Notes under the pieces: generated by a model
What the model was told of the DNA's origin: nothing
Database searches by the model: none
The model's input: the letters and a program-made list of their open reading frames with translations, nothing else
Assembly: GCF_000378445.1 (NCBI RefSeq)
Contig: NZ_KB899746.1
Span: forward strand, 1-32,508
Source: Deinococcus aquatilis DSM 23025
GTDB lineage: Bacteria > Deinococcota > Deinococci > Deinococcales > Deinococcaceae
Length of the DNA: 32,508 bases
Reading direction: 5' to 3'
In this document: positions 28,652 to 32,508 of the stretch, piece after piece
How positions within the stretch are numbered: position 1 is the first letter of the stretch
Layout of the letters: each line of letters begins with the position of its first letter
Program-made: the position numbers and the translations under genes

Positions 28652-29055
28652 ACTCCATGGATGAGCGTTGTGGTCTGAAGCTGGACTCAGAGTTGAGTGA
28701 ACTCAGCAGCATAGATCCCACTCGCAGCCAGCTTGAGGGATCAGTGACGCTAGAGCGACTTGATTGGCCTTCTGCTGTCCGCAGTCGCTCCCAAGTTTGG
28801 CCCCCAAGTCTGTCCGCAAAGCACCTGCGGAAAACCTCATACAGCGCTTGCAGCACCTCAGAAGCCCAAATTATGTTTCCAAGTTGGAAGTTTGAAGCTG
28901 ACCACCTCTGGGGAGAACAATCCTCCAAACAGGTGACTTGACCGCAAGGCGATATTTTCCTCTACACCAAGTTCGCCCCAAGGTCTATTCCCCCAAATGA
29001 CTTGGTATCTAGTGAGACTGATAGTACGAATTGTGATCGGGTTAGACTTGAGTAG
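28652..29055. other. 404-bp region between the two GGDEF genes, no recognised gene
   Basis: One plus-strand frame stays open to 28941 and one minus-strand frame is open through 28494-28928. Neither has a recognisable domain, and the minus frame runs into the antisense of the EAL gene. A small hairpin CCGCA...TGCGG lies at about 28813-28829. The only supported element is the -10 box of the next gene at 29043. It may be remnant DNA from recombination between the paralogues or from an old element. Confidence 0.5.
29043..29048 (+). promoter_or_regulatory. -10 box (TAGACT) of the second GGDEF gene
   Basis: TAGACT ends 7 bases before the ATG at 29056, the same spacing as in the first paralogue. 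Confidence 0.5.
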
Positions 29056-29926
29056 ATGATACTTTCCACGGGTCAAAACCGCAGCAGCTTGACAGAAAGC
29101 CTGGCTCGGGCGAGGCGCTTAGCACTCATCAATTTATTGCCTGTCATCATTATTTTTTCGGGATTATTTGCATATATCATGCAAGATGCATTGGATCACC
29201 AGAAGTATGGCAGGTTCATATTATTACTTTTAATGATATGTCACTCTATCAGCTTTTTCATGATCTATTTTTATAAGGACAGAGAATTTCCTTACATATT
29301 TTTTTCACTTTCGTCATTGGGCTTTGTTATCACCAAAATGATCATTATCATACTTTATGCGCCGCCGTCCGAGATTCCTGATGGCATATCTGAATCTATT
29401 ATATGGGTGTACGGCATTCTTGTCTACCTTCTGCTCAATAGCTTGGCGCCTTTTTATTGGATATTAGCTCGGTACTTCTTAGGTCTTTTTGCCCTTCTTT
29501 GCGGAATCTATCTAATTAAATGGAGCAGCAGTCCAGAAATAGCAGCCACTACCCTTTCCCTGTTCAGGGTAAATTTGGTTGCATGGATAATACTTTCAGG
29601 CTCAAGAACATATTTAATTCAGAGAGAATCACCTAAGTCAAATTACTCAAATCAATACTCTGGAAAAGCTAGTATACATTGATTTCTTAACTAATTTACC
29701 AAATCATCATCATCTAAATAAATACCTGCTTGAAATGATCCAATTGCAGCCAGATAAAACTTTTCAGGTTCTATTTATTGACTTGGATGGATTTAAAACA
29801 ATTAATGACACACTCGGTCATGATCAGGGCGATGTCATTTTGCAGAGAATAGGTCGGTTTCTTCTTGATTCAAGCGGCCCAGGTGCTCTTGTCGGGCGAC
29901 TTCACGGAGATGAGTTTGTTATCTGA
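29056..29926 (+). pseudogene. Second membrane GGDEF gene, frameshifted and cut by IS4
   Basis: The first 208 codons (29056-29682) give an N-terminal region parallel to the upstream protein: an ARARRLA opening, several TM helices, ISESIIWVYGILVYLLLN against [18 protein letters not shown], and GSRTYLIQRE against [10 protein letters not shown]. Homology then continues in the next frame from about 29639: QINTLEKLVYIDFLTNLPN, then FIDLDGFKTINDTLGH and HGDEFVI. One extra base in the AAA run at about 29640-29642 (or loss of two bases) would explain the shift. The gene stops inside GGDEF at 29924-29926, where IS4-like DNA begins. The rest of GGDEF and any EAL domain are absent. It is clearly non-functional as a cyclase and, like its paralogue, AT-rich. 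Confidence 0.9.
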
Positions 29927-30977
29927 GATCTTGCAGTTTAAACCTTGAGGGGGATTTGTGCGTGCTGGAAGGCATCGAGGGCAGCCAGTTCTAGGAGAAG
30001 CGCTCTGCGACGCACTTCTGGAACAAACGAGAACCGTATGGTTCTCGCTAAAGCTCCCCAATCCGGCCAGACTTGGGGTCTCGTCATGGGTGTGTCCAAG
30101 TCTTGGACATGACAGAGCAAGAAGGCCAAGGTGGACAGACACCACCAGCGGAACACGCCCTGTTTGCTGTGTTGGGCAAAGCGTTCCAGTCCAAAGCGGC
30201 CCTTGATCGTTTTGAAGAACGCCTCTATCCTCCAGCGCCCTTTCCCGACCCGTGCGAGATACACGCCGCCGAGATTGAGGTTAGACATCACAAAGCGTTG
30301 TTCCGGCTCCTTGTTGCGGTGTAACCACACCCAAGAGATGCACATCGTCTGGTCAAGCCCTTGGGGCTTGACCAGATCGCCTCTGACCATCAGATCTCGC
30401 ACCTGACGGCCATCCTCAAGCTTGCGTGTACAGCGAACCCCCACCACGATGTCGAGGCCATGAGCGAGGACACCCTGGACGAACGCCCTGCTCTCAAATC
30501 CCCCATCCGCATGCAGACGGGGACGCCGGTTACCCGATCGCAGCTCAGGGGGCACCGTGCGGAGCAACTTCAAAGCCAGTTGTGCGGGGGAAGGCGTCCC
30601 CTTCCCCCGCCAGATCTGAACCGCCCAAGGCAGACGAAGATGACCGCAACACAGGTACAGCACGACCAGATGGACGCCATGAACACTGTTGAACGTGTGC
30701 ATCCAGTTGTCCAGGTCGGCGAACTTGCCACGCTTCTCGAGGCTGGTCAAATCAACCAACAGGTCGAGTCGAGGTCGCTGATGGGGCCGAGATCGCCACT
30801 CGTCTTGCAGCACTTGCAGGGCGTGCTGACGCATCACCCGGCAGAACTGCCGGGTGTTCCACCCGGCGTGATTGAGGAACCGACTGATGGCCGAGGGTGA
30901 TTTCACGGTGGCCCGTTCTGGGAGAGGATGGCCAGAACCATCCAGCAGCAGATCAAGAAACACTTCGAACGAAGCCC
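29924..30977 (-). mobile_element. IS4-like element, truncated at its promoter-proximal end by IS66
   Basis: It runs from about 29924-29927, where GGDEF homology ends, to 30977, immediately before the IS66 inverted repeat. Its transposase-distal end may begin near CTGAGATCTTGCAG. The other end is missing from the window, so inverted repeats and target duplication cannot be defined. Confidence 0.75.
29938..30963 (-). CDS. IS4-family transposase, N-terminus truncated
   Basis: The 341 residues carry the full DDE core: first Asp in LLVDLTSLEKRG, second in RLHADGGFESRAF, and Glu in GRWRIEAFFKTIKGRFGLE, the YREK-like region typical of IS4. Upstream the frame remains open (reading ASFEVFLDLLLDG) to the IS66 edge at 30977. 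The GTG at 30963 is therefore probably an internal codon, and the true start with its promoter has been displaced by the IS66 insertion. The encoded enzyme would cut and paste its own element, but this copy probably cannot be expressed normally. The number of missing residues is unknown, likely a few tens. Confidence 0.85.
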   Translation of the reverse strand: MFLDLLLDGSGHPLPERATVKSPSAISRFLNHAGWNTRQFCRVMRQHALQVLQDEWRSRPHQRPRLDLLVDLTSLEKRGKFADLDNWMHTFNSVHGVHLVVLYLCCGHLRLPWAVQIWRGKGTPSPAQLALKLLRTVPPELRSGNRRPRLHADGGFESRAFVQGVLAHGLDIVVGVRCTRKLEDGRQVRDLMVRGDLVKPQGLDQTMCISWVWLHRNKEPEQRFVMSNLNLGGVYLARVGKGRWRIEAFFKTIKGRFGLERFAQHSKQGVFRWWCLSTLAFLLCHVQDLDTPMTRPQVWPDWGALARTIRFSFVPEVRRRALLLELAALDAFQHAQIPLKV

Positions 30978-30996
30978 GTCTGTGATTAGCGCCTCC
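30978..30996 (+). repeat. IS66 left terminal inverted repeat
   Basis: 19 bp, identical to the reverse complement of 32490-32508. Confidence 0.95.
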
Positions 30997-31027
30997 AAGA
31001 GTGCCCGGCTTTCAGCCGGGCACTCTT
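30997..31027. repeat. Subterminal hairpin inside the IS66 left end
   Basis: AAGAGTGCCCGGCT (30997-31010) and AGCCGGGCACTCTT (31014-31027) are perfect 14-bp arms with a 3-base loop, immediately inside the terminal repeat and upstream of the transposase start. It could block read-through transcription or hide outside translation signals. Confidence 0.85.
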
Positions 31028-31032
31028 GCCGT

Positions 31033-31038
31033 TACCAT
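31033..31038 (+). promoter_or_regulatory. Candidate -10 box (TACCAT) of the IS66 transposase
   Basis: TACCAT ends 7 bases before the ATG at 31046, the spacing seen for leaderless genes elsewhere in the window. It overlaps the alternative ATG at 31037. Confidence 0.4.
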
Positions 31039-31045
31039 GCTGTCC

Positions 31046-32455
31046 ATGAGCTCCGAGGTGACTGAGAAAGATCTCTTCGAGATCATCCGTCGCCAGTCCG
31101 AGCAGATTGACCAGTTGATCGCGGAGAACAAAGCGCTTCAGGCCGAACATATCCGCCTGAAGAAGCGTATTGAAGAGCTGGAACGACGGGCCCGCAAGTA
31201 TGCCGCGCCCTTCAGCCGGGAGACGCGCACTGCCCAACCCAAATCACCAGGACGCCGTCCTGGTGAAGGCACCTTCGCGCACAAGTCGCCACCCACGCCA
31301 CAACAGATCACCGAGACCGTACAGGTTGACACGCCAAACACCTGTCCTCGGTGTGGTTTCACAGGACTGCTGATCTTCACCCGTCACGACAAAGCCTGGG
31401 TCACGGAACTTGTCCCTCAGAACGCCATGCAGGTCACCGAGTACCACGTGCCCGTCATGGACTGCCCCCAGTGTCACCACGCGGTGCGTGGTAACCATCC
31501 CGCCCTAAAGGCCGATCAGATGGGTGCCACCGCCCACCGACTCGGACCGGTTCTGCACGCCACCCTTCAGACCCTGCATCACGAGGTGGGTCTGCCCGTG
31601 CGCCGAATCGGTCGGGTCATGAACCTCCTAGGCGGCGTGCAGGTCACGCAAGGTGCGATCACGCAAGCCGCACGGCGGCTTGCCGCCGACGGCAGCCCCC
31701 TCGCCGCTCACGTCGAGGCTCTCCAGGCACAAGTGCAACACGCTCCGTTCGTGCATCACGACGACACCGGCTGGCGGATCGGCACCCAAAACGCGTGGGT
31801 GGGCGCGTTCCGCAGCGCGGACACCGTGGTCTTCCGCGCCAACCTGCAGCACACGAACGTGGAAGTCCGCCAAGGGCTGGGACAGAACTTCGCGGGCGTG
31901 CTGGTCAGCGACCGCTTCTCCTCGTACGACAGCCGCTTCCTAGAAGGGGTCAAGCAGCAGAAGTGCCTGGCGCACCTGATCCGCAATGCCGATGAGGTCG
32001 CCGCCGGGCAGCAGGGGCGCCCTGGACGTGGAGAGCTGTACGGACAGCGGGTTGCGCAGGTCTTCCGGGATGGAATCCGACTGCACCGGAACGTGACGAC
32101 GAGTGTGTGTACGCAAGAGGAATACGCGCAACAGGGTGAAGAACTCACCCTGCGCCTGGAGGCCTTGCTGAACCGGGCACCGCTGAAGTCGAAGGCGAAC
32201 GAACGACTCCGGCTGGGCATCCTGAAGCAGCATGGACTCGATCGGTTGTGGCAGTTCCTGAAGGATCCGGACATTCCACCGACGAACAATGCGGCGGAAC
32301 GGAGTCTGCGGACCGTGGTGATGGCGAGGAAGGTCTCGCAGTGCAGCAAGAACGCGGTGGGCGCGCAGACGTACATGCGGATCAAGTCCACCGTGGAGAC
32401 CGCGCGGTTGCGCGGTCAAGATCCCGTCGCCGTCCTGACCGGCCTCACCCGTTAA
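31046..32455 (+). CDS. IS66-family transposase (TnpC type)
   Basis: This is a 469-residue protein. Residues about 1-50 are a Glu/Lys-rich helical region with a leucine-zipper look (IDQLIAENKALQAEHIRLKK). A zinc-binding domain has CPRCGF and CPQCHHAVRG. The DDE domain shows HHDDTGWRIGTQNAWVGAF (first Asp), VSDRFSSYD (second) and PPTNNAAERSLR, whose Glu is the third catalytic residue, followed by the C-terminal IS66 domain. All motifs are intact. The longest frame opens at a GTG at 31001, but that lies inside the left-end hairpin. ATG 31037 and 31046 are better; I prefer 31046 from the TACCAT box. Single-ORF organisation is ISBst12-like. Confidence 0.93.
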   Translation: MSSEVTEKDLFEIIRRQSEQIDQLIAENKALQAEHIRLKKRIEELERRARKYAAPFSRETRTAQPKSPGRRPGEGTFAHKSPPTPQQITETVQVDTPNTCPRCGFTGLLIFTRHDKAWVTELVPQNAMQVTEYHVPVMDCPQCHHAVRGNHPALKADQMGATAHRLGPVLHATLQTLHHEVGLPVRRIGRVMNLLGGVQVTQGAITQAARRLAADGSPLAAHVEALQAQVQHAPFVHHDDTGWRIGTQNAWVGAFRSADTVVFRANLQHTNVEVRQGLGQNFAGVLVSDRFSSYDSRFLEGVKQQKCLAHLIRNADEVAAGQQGRPGRGELYGQRVAQVFRDGIRLHRNVTTSVCTQEEYAQQGEELTLRLEALLNRAPLKSKANERLRLGILKQHGLDRLWQFLKDPDIPPTNNAAERSLRTVVMARKVSQCSKNAVGAQTYMRIKSTVETARLRGQDPVAVLTGLTR

Positions 32456-32459
32456 AGCT

Positions 32460-32488
32460 TGGATGCCCGACCTTCGGCCGGGCATCCA
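32460..32488. repeat. Subterminal hairpin inside the IS66 right end
   Basis: TGGATGCCCG (32460-32469) and CGGGCATCCA (32479-32488) form a 10-bp stem directly after the transposase stop. It shares the TGCCCG/CGGGCA core with the left-end hairpin, and may also act as a terminator. Confidence 0.8.
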
Positions 32489-32489
32489 G

Positions 32490-32508
32490 GGAGGCGCTAA
32501 TCACAGAC
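32490..32508 (-). repeat. IS66 right terminal inverted repeat
   Basis: Exact complement of the left repeat at 30978-30996, ending on the final base of the window. Confidence 0.95.

Larger units (their letters stand above)
30978..32508 (+). mobile_element. Complete IS66-family insertion sequence (ISBst12-like, single ORF)
   Basis: A 1531-bp element bounded by perfect 19-bp terminal inverted repeats: GTCTGTGATTAGCGCCTCC at 30978-30996 and its exact complement at 32490-32508, the last base of the window. It contains only a tnpC-type transposase, without the tnpA/tnpB accessory genes of classic IS66; this is the arrangement of the ISBst12 subgroup. It is inserted in the IS4-like element. An 8-bp target duplication is expected; the left flank is CGAAGCCC. 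Confidence 0.9.

Noticed and set aside
28494..28941. Overlapping frames (plus 28636-28941, minus 28494-28928) in the gap between the GGDEF genes
   Set aside because: No recognisable domain. The minus frame runs into EAL antisense and the plus frame begins inside the EAL remnant. A decayed transposase was considered but not supported.
31001..31045. GTG at 31001 as the IS66 transposase start
   Set aside because: It lies in the perfect left-end hairpin, and the first 15 residues match nothing expected. ATG 31046 (or 31037) fits better.

Overview
The window looks like chromosomal DNA from a Deinococcus-type bacterium. This is inferred from the GC-rich coding sequence, GTG and TTG starts alongside ATG, many genes with a TANNNT -10 box only 6-10 bases before the start codon (the leaderless promoter style described for Deinococcus), small palindromic dispersed repeats, several insertion sequences and the overall gene set. 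No species can be named from the sequence alone.

Layout. 1-420 is the 3' end of an IS630-type element, followed by a cloverleaf-like palindromic repeat. 641-2964 holds an enoyl-CoA hydratase/PaaG-like gene whose stop overlaps the start of a Ppx/GppA phosphatase. An inverted second copy of the cloverleaf repeat and a terminator separate these from ftsH on the minus strand. 5415-9206 runs plus: TPR protein, gatB and a six-helix membrane protein. 9232-11340 (minus) is a CPA2 antiporter with a TrkA-N domain and a C-terminal UBP-type zinc finger. 11459-13521 is a PfkB kinase overlapping mltG. Facing them is a zinc-ribbon/HEPN-like protein (13589-14401, minus). 14471-17273 is the competence pair comEA-comEC, followed by mdh (17410-18402) and a Tat-exported ferritin-like lipoprotein (18824-19795). 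19919-21933 (minus) holds a beta-propeller lipoprotein and a GNAT acetyltransferase. 21955-25118 (plus) holds a protein made of six 22-residue repeats, an orphan MoxR-like AAA protein and an exported protein with two calcium-loop-like motifs. 25188-26628 (minus) holds panB and a DUF420 membrane protein.

The right end (26.7-32.5 kb) is different. It holds two tandem, paralogous, visibly AT-richer membrane GGDEF/EAL genes, both damaged. The first has a stop codon in place of the conserved Gln near the end of EAL. The second has a frameshift and is cut inside GGDEF by an IS4-like element, which is itself cut by a complete IS66 element (ISBst12-like, single transposase) with perfect 19-bp terminal inverted repeats. 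The window ends exactly on the last base of that repeat. Most of the window is therefore housekeeping DNA (translation, protein quality control, cell wall, competence, TCA cycle, pantothenate), flanked by mobile DNA on both sides with a decaying cyclic-di-GMP locus on the right.

The items most worth a second look are the cloverleaf repeats, the 22-residue repeat protein, the zinc-ribbon/HEPN protein, the UBP-finger antiporter, the window-wide leaderless promoter pattern, and the nested insertions in the GGDEF/EAL pair. No clearly new multi-gene defence or biosynthetic system was found.
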